In this document: one piece after another, positions 53,636 to 62,505 of the stretch | Numbering within the stretch: the first letter of the stretch is position 1 | Layout of the letters: each line of letters opens with the position of its first letter | Origin: Bacillota bacterium | GTDB lineage: Bacteria; Bacillota; Clostridia; Acetivibrionales; DSM-1351 | DNA length: 64,000 nt | Assembly: GCA_023393115.1 (NCBI GenBank) | Contig: JAEWMS010000085.1 | Coordinates: 1 to 64,000 of the forward strand | Direction: 5' to 3' | Position numbers and translations under genes: made by a program | Notes under the pieces: model-generated | The model's input: only the letters and a program-made list of their open reading frames with translations | Told to the model about the DNA's origin: nothing | Database searches by the model: none

Positions 53636-54337
53636 GTGAACGGATATAATATACTCGTGGTAGATGATGAACCGGAGATTATCGAACTGATTGAAATCTA
53701 TCTGAAAAATGAAGGCTATACGGTATATAAAGCCGTAAACGGGCAGGACTGCATCGCTTTGCTTCAGGCTGCAAGCATTCATCTGGTAATTTTGGATATC
53801 ATGATGCCTGGAATGGATGGCTTGGAAGTCTGCAGACAAATCCGAGAGACATGTAATGTTCCAATCATTATGCTGAGCGCTAAATCACAGGACATGGACA
53901 ATGTCATGGGTCTGACCATCGGAGCCGACGATTATATCACCAAACCATTTAACCCCATAGAACTCACAGCGAGGGTGCTGTCTCAACTGCGCAGATATTT
54001 TTTATTGAATCAACCGATAGCCGGGGAACAGAATCCAGACGTCATTGCAGTTAAAGACATTGTCATCCATAAGGGAAATCATTCCATAACCAGAAATGGC
54101 CGCGAAGTAAATCTAACGCCGAAAGAATATGAAATTTTGTTGTTGCTTGCCTCAAACGCAGGAAAAGTCTTCGGATCGGAAGAAATCTTTTTAAGGGTCT
54201 GGCAGGAAAAATATTACAACTCGAACAACACCGTCATGGTGCATATGTGGAGGCTTCGAGAAAAAATCGAAGATGATCCAAAAAATCCTCGACTTATCGA
54301 GACGGTGTGGGGGGTTGGCTATAAAATTGAAAAGTAA
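53636..54337 (+). CDS. OmpR-family response regulator (VanR-like)
   Basis: A 233-residue regulator: receiver domain (NILVVDDE; phospho-Asp in LVILDIMMPGMDG; Lys in ITKPF) and OmpR winged helix (LTPKEYEILLLLASNAGKVF; VWGVGYKIEK). GGAGTG fits a GTG start at 53636, while the open frame extends to 53603. Its 3' end overlaps the kinase gene. Closest in form to VanR; no van resistance genes are nearby. Confidence 0.93.
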   Translation: MNGYNILVVDDEPEIIELIEIYLKNEGYTVYKAVNGQDCIALLQAASIHLVILDIMMPGMDGLEVCRQIRETCNVPIIMLSAKSQDMDNVMGLTIGADDYITKPFNPIELTARVLSQLRRYFLLNQPIAGEQNPDVIAVKDIVIHKGNHSITRNGREVNLTPKEYEILLLLASNAGKVFGSEEIFLRVWQEKYYNSNNTVMVHMWRLREKIEDDPKNPRLIETVWGVGYKIEK

Positions 54338-55412
54338 AATATCAAAAATAGGAAATAAGCTTATATTAACACTTTTTTTAAGCGCTCTTGCAGCGACCAC
54401 TTTTATTGCAAGCCTGTGCGGGATTTTGATTGCACTATCCAATGTAAAGCCGTTCGCTTTATTTTTCTTTGATCATATACTTTTGTTTTTTTTCGGATTC
54501 ATCTCAATTTTTGTCATCGTGCTTGTTATTGCCTTTTATCTGCTTACCGCAAAAAGAATTGCTTATCTTGAGCAGATAATACAAGGAGTAGAAGAACTTT
54601 CGCAAGGAAAATTTGAACAGCAGATACCGGTGAAAGGCTCGGACGAATTTAGTATACTGGCGTCTGAAATCAATGATATGTCACGCAAGTTGAAAAGTTT
54701 GATTGACCAGGAAAGAGAAAACGAGCGGGCAAAAAACGAACTCATCACCGATATTTCCCATGATTTGAGGACTCCGCTGACATCAGTTCTTGGCTTTTTG
54801 CAGCTGATAGCAAACGGCTCCTGTGATGATCGGAAGACATACCAGCATTACGCTGATATCGCCTATGCAAAATGTGAAAACTTAAAAAAAAGAATTGATG
54901 ACCTTTTTGAATACTCAAAGCTGAACAACACAAAAATGAAAATCAGCAGACTTACCATCAGTCTGTCGGAGTTAATAGAGCAGGTTGTACTAGGATTTAT
55001 CCCGGTTTTCAGCGAAAATGGAATTGAATACCGTCTTTCACTGCCCAATCAAAAAATCGTTTTGTCGGCGGATCCTTTATTATTTGCAAGGATGCTGGAA
55101 AACATCATAAACAACGCGGTTATCTATGGCAAGGAAGGTAAGTTGATTGAGATTGCGTTAACTCAAGTAAATCAGGAAGCTGTCATTACAATAGCAAACT
55201 ATGGGAATCCGATACCCGATAATGATTTGTCCAATATCTTTGAAAAATTCTACCGTGCGGATAAGTCCAGAACAAGTCAAGGAACTGGACTCGGTTTAGC
55301 AATTACGAAAGCAATCGCTGAAAAACACAGCGGGACGATATCCGCATTTTGCGATAAGGGCAAAACAACTTTTGAACTGAGATTTGAAGTGTTACCAGCT
55401 TTAAGTTGGTAA
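54315..55412 (+). CDS. Sensor histidine kinase (VanS-like)
   Basis: Two membrane helices near the N-terminus with almost no extracellular loop, a HAMP region (KRIAYLEQIIQGVEELSQGKFEQ), the phospho-acceptor DISHDLRTPLTSVLGF, and ATPase motifs ENIINNAVIYG, EKFYRAD and GTGLGLAITKAI. The start is uncertain: TTG at 54315 or 54327, both inside the regulator's 3' end. It pairs with the overlapping VanR-like gene; the short sensor loop suggests detection of membrane stress or an antibiotic. Confidence 0.92.
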   Translation: MAIKLKSKISKIGNKLILTLFLSALAATTFIASLCGILIALSNVKPFALFFFDHILLFFFGFISIFVIVLVIAFYLLTAKRIAYLEQIIQGVEELSQGKFEQQIPVKGSDEFSILASEINDMSRKLKSLIDQERENERAKNELITDISHDLRTPLTSVLGFLQLIANGSCDDRKTYQHYADIAYAKCENLKKRIDDLFEYSKLNNTKMKISRLTISLSELIEQVVLGFIPVFSENGIEYRLSLPNQKIVLSADPLLFARMLENIINNAVIYGKEGKLIEIALTQVNQEAVITIANYGNPIPDNDLSNIFEKFYRADKSRTSQGTGLGLAITKAIAEKHSGTISAFCDKGKTTFELRFEVLPALSW

Positions 55413-55577
55413 CATTTACCAAAGTATCATCTCTAACATTCCACATTTGTTGTCAACCGGAGCCGCCCAATATTTACATTTTATAACATTATTGACATAT
55501 TATTAATTATAAAGTAATGTTTAACTAACGCAAAAAATGACAATATATCATTCTATGCAAGAGGTTTAAATGATACC

Positions 55578-55709
55578 TCAGGTCAAAAATAAAGACCTTA
55601 TTTTCCTCACATCTTTAAGATAAGCAGGATATGATTTTAACAGTCCGTCATTGTTGGCAGCAGATACAATACAAATACCATTATTAACTGCTTTCTTTAC
55701 AATCCCAAC
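55578..55709 (-). pseudogene. Fossil of a subtilisin-like (S8) protease
   Basis: In the 55413-55829 gap a minus-strand frame of 43 codons encodes VKKAVNNGICIVSAANNDG and YPAYLKDV, matching the strand-helix-strand around the oxyanion-hole Asn of subtilases (AVxxGIxIVxAAGNxG...YPA). It has no start, His or Ser motifs and ends at TGA. It is probably what remains after deletion of a larger protease gene. Nothing else in 55413-55735 is recognised. Confidence 0.6.
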
Positions 55710-55737
55710 CTATGAGAATTAAATAGAACAAAACAAT

Positions 55738-55788
55738 AAAAGATGGACAAATAAACTTGTATTAGCAAGTAAATTCACCCATCTTTAT
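55738..55788 (-). terminator. Terminator of thiI
   Basis: On the minus strand AAAGATGG pairs with CCATCTTT, enclosing a smaller ACTTG/CAAGT hairpin, followed by TATTGTTTTG. It lies about 40 bp past the thiI stop. Confidence 0.6.
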
Positions 55789-55829
55789 ATAAACTTTTCA
55801 TTAGTTAAGCAAATATAATGGTTTTAATC

Positions 55830-57005
55830 TTACGGCTTCAGCACAATAACCTCTGTCCCCTCGACAGCTTTCTCTATCAACGGTTCAAAATCCACGGCCT
55901 TCTCGGATTCCATTATTTTTTCAAGCTTTGGCTTTGTCTGGGGATGCTTGGCCACAAAAACAGTACAGCAATCCTCATAAGGCAGAATTGAGGTTTCAAA
56001 GGTATCAATTTTTCTGGCTATATCAACAACCTCTACCTTGTCCATTCCGATTAGTGGTCTGAAAACTGGCATATTTACAGCTGAGTCGGTACAATACAAG
56101 CTCTGCATTGTCTGACTAGCCACCTGTCCCATACTTTCACCGGTAATCAGCGCCATGGAATTGGTTTTGCGGGCAATGATTTCGGCTATTCTCATCATTA
56201 TTCGTCTCATAATAATAGTAAGCTGCTCTTCTGGACAATTATCATTAATTGCCAGCTGTATTTCTGTAAATGGAACAACATGAAGTCTAAGCTTACCACA
56301 GTACTGGGACAGAATTTGAGCAAGATCAACTACTTTCTGCCTGGCTCTCTCGCTTGTATAGGGATAGCTGTAGAAATGTATGGCTTCAATCTCTACACCC
56401 CTCTTGCCCATCATCCAACCTGCCACAGGGCTGTCAATTCCGCCGGACAGCAGCAATAAAGCCTTTCCGTTGGAGCCTATGGGCATACCGCCGTGAGCTT
56501 TAATTATTTCAGAATAAACATAGGTGCTTTCTCTTACTTCCAGATAAATTATGAAATCAGGATTCTTAACATCAACTGTCAACCCGGGAATATTTTCAAG
56601 AATGTACCCACCCACATCAGCGCTTATTTCAGGAGATTGCATGGGAAACCTTTTATTACCCCTCTTTGTTTCAAGTTTAAAGGTCTTGTAACCATGTTGT
56701 GAAATTAAGTCTGAAGTTACTTTGAGTGCAGTTGCTTTAATCTTCTCATAGTCAGTTTCTATTTTCAAAACGGGACTTACAGATACAACCCCGAAGATCC
56801 TTGTTACTTTGTGAAGTGCATAATCAAAATCATAATCCTCCACCTGGGGTTCGATATATATTCTTCCCTGGGATTTTATGACTTTAGCATTACCTGCTTT
56901 AAGAATTGCACTCTTTATATTACCAATCAGCTTGTCTTCAAAAACTGGTCTATTTAAACCTTTAAGAATGATTTCGCCGTAACGCACCAATATTATTTTT
57001 TTCAT
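55830..57005 (-). CDS. thiI: tRNA 4-thiouridine synthase ThiI
   Basis: A 391-residue enzyme that adenylates and thiolates U8 of tRNA; some forms also feed thiamine synthesis. Ferredoxin-like and THUMP domains (1-165) are followed by a PP-loop ATPase with SGGIDSPVAGWMM. The C-terminal rhodanese domain of E. coli ThiI is absent, as usual in Firmicutes, where the sulfur comes from a dedicated cysteine desulfurase. That gene lies 21 bp upstream. GGAGGG precedes the ATG. Confidence 0.96.
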   Translation of the reverse strand: MKKIILVRYGEIILKGLNRPVFEDKLIGNIKSAILKAGNAKVIKSQGRIYIEPQVEDYDFDYALHKVTRIFGVVSVSPVLKIETDYEKIKATALKVTSDLISQHGYKTFKLETKRGNKRFPMQSPEISADVGGYILENIPGLTVDVKNPDFIIYLEVRESTYVYSEIIKAHGGMPIGSNGKALLLLSGGIDSPVAGWMMGKRGVEIEAIHFYSYPYTSERARQKVVDLAQILSQYCGKLRLHVVPFTEIQLAINDNCPEEQLTIIMRRIMMRIAEIIARKTNSMALITGESMGQVASQTMQSLYCTDSAVNMPVFRPLIGMDKVEVVDIARKIDTFETSILPYEDCCTVFVAKHPQTKPKLEKIMESEKAVDFEPLIEKAVEGTEVIVLKP

Positions 57006-57026
57006 TTAACCCTCCAAGCTTTTATA

Positions 57027-58190
57027 TTAAACTTTCCCTCTGCGCTTAATACTTATTACCGGAATAATTTCCTTTAAAGCCGCAACTGTTTCATCCATTT
57101 CTTGTATAGTATTTGCTGCTGACAGGCTAAAGCGAATAGCTCCATCAATATATTTAGGCGAAACTCCCATAGCTTTGAGCACATAGCTGTGACTGCTTTT
57201 GTGGGAGGAACAGGCCGACCCTGTCGAAACAAAAATGTTCTTTTGCTCCAGATGATGCAGCAATACTTCTGATTTTAGATTTGGAAATGAAACATTAATT
57301 ATATACGGTAAGGCTTCCTCAGATGAATTTATAAGTGCATCCTCAAAACTTCGTCTGATTTCCCCAATAAAATGCTCTTTTAAAGCACAAACCCTGCTGT
57401 AATTCTCCTCCATGACAGATGAAGTCATTTCTGCCGCCAGCCCAAAACCACAGATTCCCGGCACATTTTCAGTTCCCGAACGCAGAGCAGTTTCCTGCCC
57501 GCCTCCAAGGAGAATGGGCTTCACTTTAATACCTTTTCTGATGTAAAGTGCACCTATACCTTTTGGCCCATGTATTTTATGAGAACTGACAGATAAAAGA
57601 TCGATATTCATACCAGCCGGATATATCTGAGTTTTGCTAAATGCCTGCACTGCATCAATATGAAGTACCGCAGAAGGACATAATTCTTTTCTGATAGCAT
57701 TTATCTCAGCTATAGGCTGATTTGAGCCTACTTCATTATTGGTAAACATAAAGCTTAACAATGAAGTCTCCCTGTCGGCAATCTCTCTCAAAGCCTCCAA
57801 TTTTATTATTCCCCGTTGGTCCACAGGAATGTAATCCACGCGATAACCTTCGGAAGAAAGGTATTTAAATACCTCCAGCACTGACGGATGCTCAATTTCA
57901 CTGGTAATAATATGTTTTCCGGCTCTGGGATTTGCGCGTAAATACCCAATTATAGCCATGTTATTGGATTCTGTCCCGCCTGATGTGAAATATATCTCTT
58001 TAGGATCTGCTCTTAGTACACTGGAGATCTGATTTCTGGCCTTTTTTACAAGGTTTTCGGCTTCAATTCCTTTAGTATGCAAAGAAGAGGGATTTCCGTA
58101 ATAATCCTTACTGACCTCCGAGATATACTCGATTACCTCGTTGTAAGGCTTTGTCGTTGCACTGTTATCCAGGTAAATCTCATTATTCAT
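57027..58190 (-). CDS. Cysteine desulfurase (NifS/NifZ-like)
   Basis: A 387-residue PLP enzyme that removes sulfur from cysteine. YLDNSATT at the N-terminus, SSHKIHGPKG with the PLP Lys, and STGSACSSHK with the persulfide Cys are present. It resembles the desulfurases paired with rhodanese-less ThiI (B. subtilis NifZ) and the neighbouring thiI supports that. A Cys-rich miniprotein gene precedes it by about 15 bp in the same unit. Confidence 0.94.
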   Translation of the reverse strand: MNNEIYLDNSATTKPYNEVIEYISEVSKDYYGNPSSLHTKGIEAENLVKKARNQISSVLRADPKEIYFTSGGTESNNMAIIGYLRANPRAGKHIITSEIEHPSVLEVFKYLSSEGYRVDYIPVDQRGIIKLEALREIADRETSLLSFMFTNNEVGSNQPIAEINAIRKELCPSAVLHIDAVQAFSKTQIYPAGMNIDLLSVSSHKIHGPKGIGALYIRKGIKVKPILLGGGQETALRSGTENVPGICGFGLAAEMTSSVMEENYSRVCALKEHFIGEIRRSFEDALINSSEEALPYIINVSFPNLKSEVLLHHLEQKNIFVSTGSACSSHKSSHSYVLKAMGVSPKYIDGAIRFSLSAANTIQEMDETVAALKEIIPVISIKRRGKV

Positions 58191-58204
58191 TAATTAAAAC
58201 CCTC

Positions 58205-58456
58205 TCACTTTTCCTTTTCTTCTACTCCTGCTTCAGCTTCGGCCTGACGCTTTAAAAGCTCTTTTTCCATTCGGGCCAACTGTTCCTTTGTAACATTTTG
58301 CTTGAAAAAGTCATGAACTGTAACACTTCTATAATCTTCCGATTCCTCTATACAGCGGCCGCAATCGTCACAGTGCTTTTCAGGATTCAGATCACACATG
58401 TCACATTCACCGCAGTCAATACATTCTCTGTCATATAATTCGCATTGTTTTGTCAT
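58205..58456 (-). CDS. Cys-rich metal- or Fe-S-binding miniprotein
   Basis: 83 residues from the ATG at 58456 (GGAGG 6 bases upstream; the frame opens at 58489). Cysteines at 5, 12, 15, 18, 21, 29, 32 and 35 form two clustered CxxC series (CIDCGECDMC and CDDCGRC), then an acidic helical tail. It probably binds zinc or an Fe-S cluster. Linkage to a cysteine desulfurase suggests a part in sulfur transfer or cluster handling. Function unknown. Confidence 0.75.
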   Translation of the reverse strand: MTKQCELYDRECIDCGECDMCDLNPEKHCDDCGRCIEESEDYRSVTVHDFFKQNVTKEQLARMEKELLKRQAEAEAGVEEKEK

Positions 58457-58536
58457 ATTTACCTCCATGAGCCACCATTGTGACCACAAAATGTAAATGA
58501 AATTTATCTACTCCTCAGAGCGCGTATATAAAGCTA

Positions 58537-59337
58537 TTACATTCTGCCTATTGCCTTAAGTATACCATATATTATTGCCTGCGGCCTAGGGGGACAACCC
58601 GGTATATAAACATCAACAGGTAAAATACTATCTATTCCGTTTTTACCTGCATAGCTGTTTTTAAATATACCTCCACTGCAGGCACAGGCGCCAACAGCTA
58701 CCACCAGTTTTGGGGATGGTACAGCATTATAGGTCTTTATCAGTGCTTCCTCCATATTTCTCGTAACACACCCGGTTACCAACAGCATATCAGCGTGTCT
58801 CGGAGAGGCTACAAAATGTATTCCAAAACGTTCGATATCATTATATGGGCTGCCTAAAGCATTGATTTCATAATCGCACCCATTACAGGAACCGGCATCA
58901 ACCTCTCTAATATGAAGACTTTTGCCGAATTTGGAATACACTTTTTCCTTTAACTGCTTTCCCAAAAGCTCATAATCAAGCCCATTAGTCTCTTCTTCAT
59001 GAACATACACAGGAGACGAACGTAATGACTCTCTGCTTTTTTGAGCTAGTTCAAACTTGTTTGAAAGGCATATGGCTTCTTCAGGACAATTTTCTTCACA
59101 AAAACGACAGAATATACATTCATCAAGATTTACAGCCGGGGATTTACTTTTTTCCTTATCATTATCAACGAACACAATTGCACCTGTTGGGCATGTATTT
59201 TTACATTTCATGCATCGCTTGCATTTATTATAATCAAATTCCGGTGAGCCGGTTATAAATGAACTTTTTATTGGTTTCTTAGGATAATCAACCGTAATAG
59301 TACCATGCTGAAACATTTTCTTAACTATATTATGCAT
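58537..59337 (-). CDS. Hyf-like complex small subunit fused to a ferredoxin domain (HyfI/NuoB + HyfH/NuoI)
   Basis: 266 residues. Residues 30-105 carry two 4Fe-4S motifs (CKRCMKCKNTCP and CIFCRFCEENCP), as in HyfH/NuoI. Residues 150-266 are NuoB/HycG-like, with AGSCNGCDYE, TGCVTRN, GACACSGG and PGCPPRPQ giving the ligands of the proximal (N2-type) cluster. Electron relay to the membrane complex is thus intact although its partner large subunit lacks Ni-Fe ligands. GGGAGG precedes the ATG. Last gene of the operon in this window. Confidence 0.9.
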   Translation of the reverse strand: MHNIVKKMFQHGTITVDYPKKPIKSSFITGSPEFDYNKCKRCMKCKNTCPTGAIVFVDNDKEKSKSPAVNLDECIFCRFCEENCPEEAICLSNKFELAQKSRESLRSSPVYVHEEETNGLDYELLGKQLKEKVYSKFGKSLHIREVDAGSCNGCDYEINALGSPYNDIERFGIHFVASPRHADMLLVTGCVTRNMEEALIKTYNAVPSPKLVVAVGACACSGGIFKNSYAGKNGIDSILPVDVYIPGCPPRPQAIIYGILKAIGRM

Positions 59338-59360
59338 ATGGACCTCCCTATTTTCTGTAA

Positions 59361-60950
59361 CTACAGGTCATTTCCCGCATAGGAAAGATTGAAGCTTTTA
59401 TTTATCAGCGGAAAATCTGTTAAAGTATTTGTCTTAACAGCATGACATAGAGCTGGCCAGTTACAGAACGAAGGTGTCCTGACCTTATAACGCAAGATTG
59501 TGTTATTTTCCCCGGTCATAACAAAATGAATATTTTCACCTCTTGGAGATTCTGTCATTCCAAAAGCAAAGGAATAAGGCTTTAGCTCACCGATCTGTAC
59601 AGATACCGGACCTTCCTCAGGTATTCTGTCCAGAGCCTGCCGGATCAGCGTCATGGATTCAAATACTTCCTCGATTTTTACATTCATTCTGCAATTAACA
59701 TCACCATATGAATGTTCGGGGATATTGAATCTGAGCTTGTCATATGCGGCATAAGGAAATTCCTTTCTAACGTCGGTTTTTATTCCGCTTGCCCTTCCTC
59801 CCGGACCTACAGCATTGAGATCAACAGCAATTTCATGGCTTAATATACCGGTATGCTCCACTCTATCAATAAACATTCCATTGTTTTTAATGATGGAAAC
59901 TGTCTCGCCAAACTCTTTTTCCAACTTGTCTATACATTCAGTTATAAATTTATCATTATTGCGGATAAAATCACGGCGTAAGCCTCCAGGTTTGTTGGAA
60001 TTTCTTAAAAATCTGCTGCCGGTAAGCTGCTCACATAAAATCAATATCCAACGTCTCATCATTGCGAACTGTCCTGCCGGAAAAACGTAAGCAGTATCAA
60101 CACATAATCCGGATATATCACCCAAATGAGCACAAATTCTTTCAAGCTCGGCAAATATTACTCTTGTAAAAATGGCTCTCTCAGGCAAATAAGTTACTCC
60201 GCTGAGCTTTTCTATTGCCTGACAATATGCTAAAGAGTTTGTAAAAGTTTCATCACCTGAGATACGCTCAGAAAACAGGAGTACTTTCATGTAATTTTCA
60301 TTTTCAGCAAGCTTTTCAATTCCCCTGTGAACATAATACAGCTTTGCCTCCAGATTTATTATAGGTTCACCAGCTACGCTGAATCTGAAATGCCCCGGTT
60401 CTATAATTCCCGCATGGACAGGACCCACAGGAACCTCAAATACACCTGTTCCAGATACATCGGTAAATTGAAGCTCCCTCTTTTCGAACCCAAGCCTTGT
60501 ATTTGCTTTAAATCCTTTTCTAAGTGGATATACCTTTTGAGTGAAATTGCCATGGTGAACCAATTCCCTGCTGTCAGGAATATTGTTGAATTGTATTCCG
60601 TACATATCCTGTATTTCACGTTCATAAAATGCTGCTGAAGGAATGTCGTTTGCAATGGATTCAAGTAGCATGATTTCCGATTTTTCCAATTTGGTATAAA
60701 GGGTAATAAGCGTATCTGAGGATCTTACTGAAAAAGTGTAATATACCTGAATCTTCTCAGAAACTGATAGGTCGTTTCCAAATAAATCTATAAGAACGCA
60801 GTCAATATTACTGTAAATATTATTACAGGCATCCTTTATGTTTTCGGGAGAAATCTCTGTATAAATTTCGTTTTCATTTAAGAGCCTGCTCTCAACAACA
60901 AAACTAGATAGGAGTCTGTTTATAGCTTCAAAAATAGCCTCTGACACCAT
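59361..60950 (-). CDS. Hyf-like large subunit without Ni-Fe ligands, NuoC-NuoD type fusion
   Basis: 529 residues. The N-terminus (1-150; FYEREIQDMYGIQF) is the NuoC/30-kDa domain and the rest (160-529) the group 4 hydrogenase large-subunit/NuoD fold (EPGHFRFSVAGEPI, YYVHRGIEKLAE). Where hydrogenases have RxCGxC this protein reads ERISGDE (Ser231, Glu234), and the C-terminal DPCxxC is NLSYAG (Ser523, Gly526). All four Ni-Fe cysteines are gone, so it cannot be a hydrogenase. This matches 'energy-converting hydrogenase related' (Ehr) complexes. It begins one base after the previous stop. Confidence 0.92.
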   Translation of the reverse strand: MVSEAIFEAINRLLSSFVVESRLLNENEIYTEISPENIKDACNNIYSNIDCVLIDLFGNDLSVSEKIQVYYTFSVRSSDTLITLYTKLEKSEIMLLESIANDIPSAAFYEREIQDMYGIQFNNIPDSRELVHHGNFTQKVYPLRKGFKANTRLGFEKRELQFTDVSGTGVFEVPVGPVHAGIIEPGHFRFSVAGEPIINLEAKLYYVHRGIEKLAENENYMKVLLFSERISGDETFTNSLAYCQAIEKLSGVTYLPERAIFTRVIFAELERICAHLGDISGLCVDTAYVFPAGQFAMMRRWILILCEQLTGSRFLRNSNKPGGLRRDFIRNNDKFITECIDKLEKEFGETVSIIKNNGMFIDRVEHTGILSHEIAVDLNAVGPGGRASGIKTDVRKEFPYAAYDKLRFNIPEHSYGDVNCRMNVKIEEVFESMTLIRQALDRIPEEGPVSVQIGELKPYSFAFGMTESPRGENIHFVMTGENNTILRYKVRTPSFCNWPALCHAVKTNTLTDFPLINKSFNLSYAGNDL

Positions 60951-60951
60951 T

Positions 60952-62442
60952 TTATCTTCCCCCCAATCCCGAAATTATATCAGTTGCATTATCCATAAGT
61001 GTCTTTATAGGTCCTGGTATATATACACCCATAAGTACTGAAATACATAGTAGAGTAATAAGTACAACTGGTCCAATTATATCGAGTTCACCTTTTTTAA
61101 TCTCCGGATTGTTAATGCTTCCATAAAACATTCTGCCCAGTTGTTTTGTAAACCCACCAAATACTGCCGCCAAAAAGATCAGAAGCAAAACAGCAACAAT
61201 GTATTTTTTAGCAAAAATAGCAGCTGCCACCGTATTAAACTCACTCATAAAAATACCGAAGGGTGGCATACCTGTTATTGCAAATGCCCCCAGTGCAAAA
61301 ACTACTCCAGTAACCGGCATGCTTTTTATTAATCCCTTTATACTTGATATCTTCTTTGTATGATATTTCAGATAAACATTACCTGTAGAGATAAAAAGCA
61401 TGGATTTGGTTACTGCATGATTAAAGGTGTGGTATAGAGCGGCAAATATACTCACAGGCGTGCATATTCCCAGTCCCAGCGCAATTATACCCATATGCTC
61501 TATACTGGAATATGCCAGTATCCTTTTGTAATCATGCTGAACCAGTATAAATATTGCCGCAGTGCCAATAGACACTATTCCAAGCAGTATGAGAAGATTT
61601 CCTGAATAGCTGCTGTTACCAAGACTCTTGTTGACTATGGACATAACTCTGATAATCCCGTACATTGCTGTGTTAAGCAGCACTCCTGACAGCAGCGAAC
61701 TCACCGGCGATGGCGCTTGACTGTGCGCATCCGGCAGCCAGGTATGCATTGGTGAAAAACCAACCTTTGTGCCGAAGCCAATAAGAATAAATATAAAGGA
61801 TATTTTAAGAATACTGGGGTCAAGCGCCGACGCATTCTGTAGCAAATAGTTCCAGCTGAGACCAAGTATCTTGTTGCCTCCAAGCTCGACTGTTGAAGAG
61901 TAATACAGTAAAATAATCCCCAACAACGCAAATGCAATGCCCACAGAACATATAATCAGGTATTTCCAGGCTGCTTCTATTGCTTTTTTATTGTTATAAA
62001 AACCAACTAAAAATGCAGACGCCAGTGTGGTTGCCTCGATTGCAATCCACATAACACCCATATTCTGTGTAGTCAATGCCAATATCATTGACAATAAAAA
62101 TGCATTGGATAAGCTATAAAATAATTTGAGTTTATTTAGTGAAATCACTTTTCTTTTGAGTTCTTCCCCAAAGTAACTTATGGAATAAAGTGATACTAGA
62201 AAAAAAGCCAAGGTAGTTATAAATAATATGTATACACTCAACGAATCAATATAAAATATATCCTTAAAAAAACCATCTGAAACAATCGCCTTGGAATTGT
62301 TTACCTTATAGAGGGCCAGTACCGACATTACCAGTAATGCCAACGCAGAGACAAGATTGGTTAAGTGGATAATTAATTTACTTTTATTTGTCCAGACTAA
62401 TCCGGCCGCTATTGCAGGAATAGCTAAGAATGCTAAATTCAT
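60952..62442 (-). CDS. Hyf-like antiporter subunit (HyfF/NuoL-NuoN type)
   Basis: About 496 residues, some 14 membrane helices, of the Mrp/NuoL/M/N proton-pumping family (GFGTKVGFSPMHTWLPDAHS, LYHTFNHAVTKSMLF, MGIIALGLG). The conserved charged residues of the ion channel (Lys in GFGTKVG; His in AHSQAPS) are present. GGAGG fits the ATG at 62442 better than 62460. Proton or Na+ movement is inferred from the family. Confidence 0.92.
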   Translation of the reverse strand: MNLAFLAIPAIAAGLVWTNKSKLIIHLTNLVSALALLVMSVLALYKVNNSKAIVSDGFFKDIFYIDSLSVYILFITTLAFFLVSLYSISYFGEELKRKVISLNKLKLFYSLSNAFLLSMILALTTQNMGVMWIAIEATTLASAFLVGFYNNKKAIEAAWKYLIICSVGIAFALLGIILLYYSSTVELGGNKILGLSWNYLLQNASALDPSILKISFIFILIGFGTKVGFSPMHTWLPDAHSQAPSPVSSLLSGVLLNTAMYGIIRVMSIVNKSLGNSSYSGNLLILLGIVSIGTAAIFILVQHDYKRILAYSSIEHMGIIALGLGICTPVSIFAALYHTFNHAVTKSMLFISTGNVYLKYHTKKISSIKGLIKSMPVTGVVFALGAFAITGMPPFGIFMSEFNTVAAAIFAKKYIVAVLLLIFLAAVFGGFTKQLGRMFYGSINNPEIKKGELDIIGPVVLITLLCISVLMGVYIPGPIKTLMDNATDIISGLGGR

Positions 62443-62505
62443 TTCATCCTCCAGATACATTTTAACCTTAAAGTTTAGCTTATCATCCCTTTAGGTTTTG
62501 CTCTT

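Noticed and set aside
59361..60950. Active group 4 Ni-Fe hydrogenase large subunit
   Set aside because: All four Ni-Fe ligand cysteines are replaced, so hydrogen chemistry is not supported.
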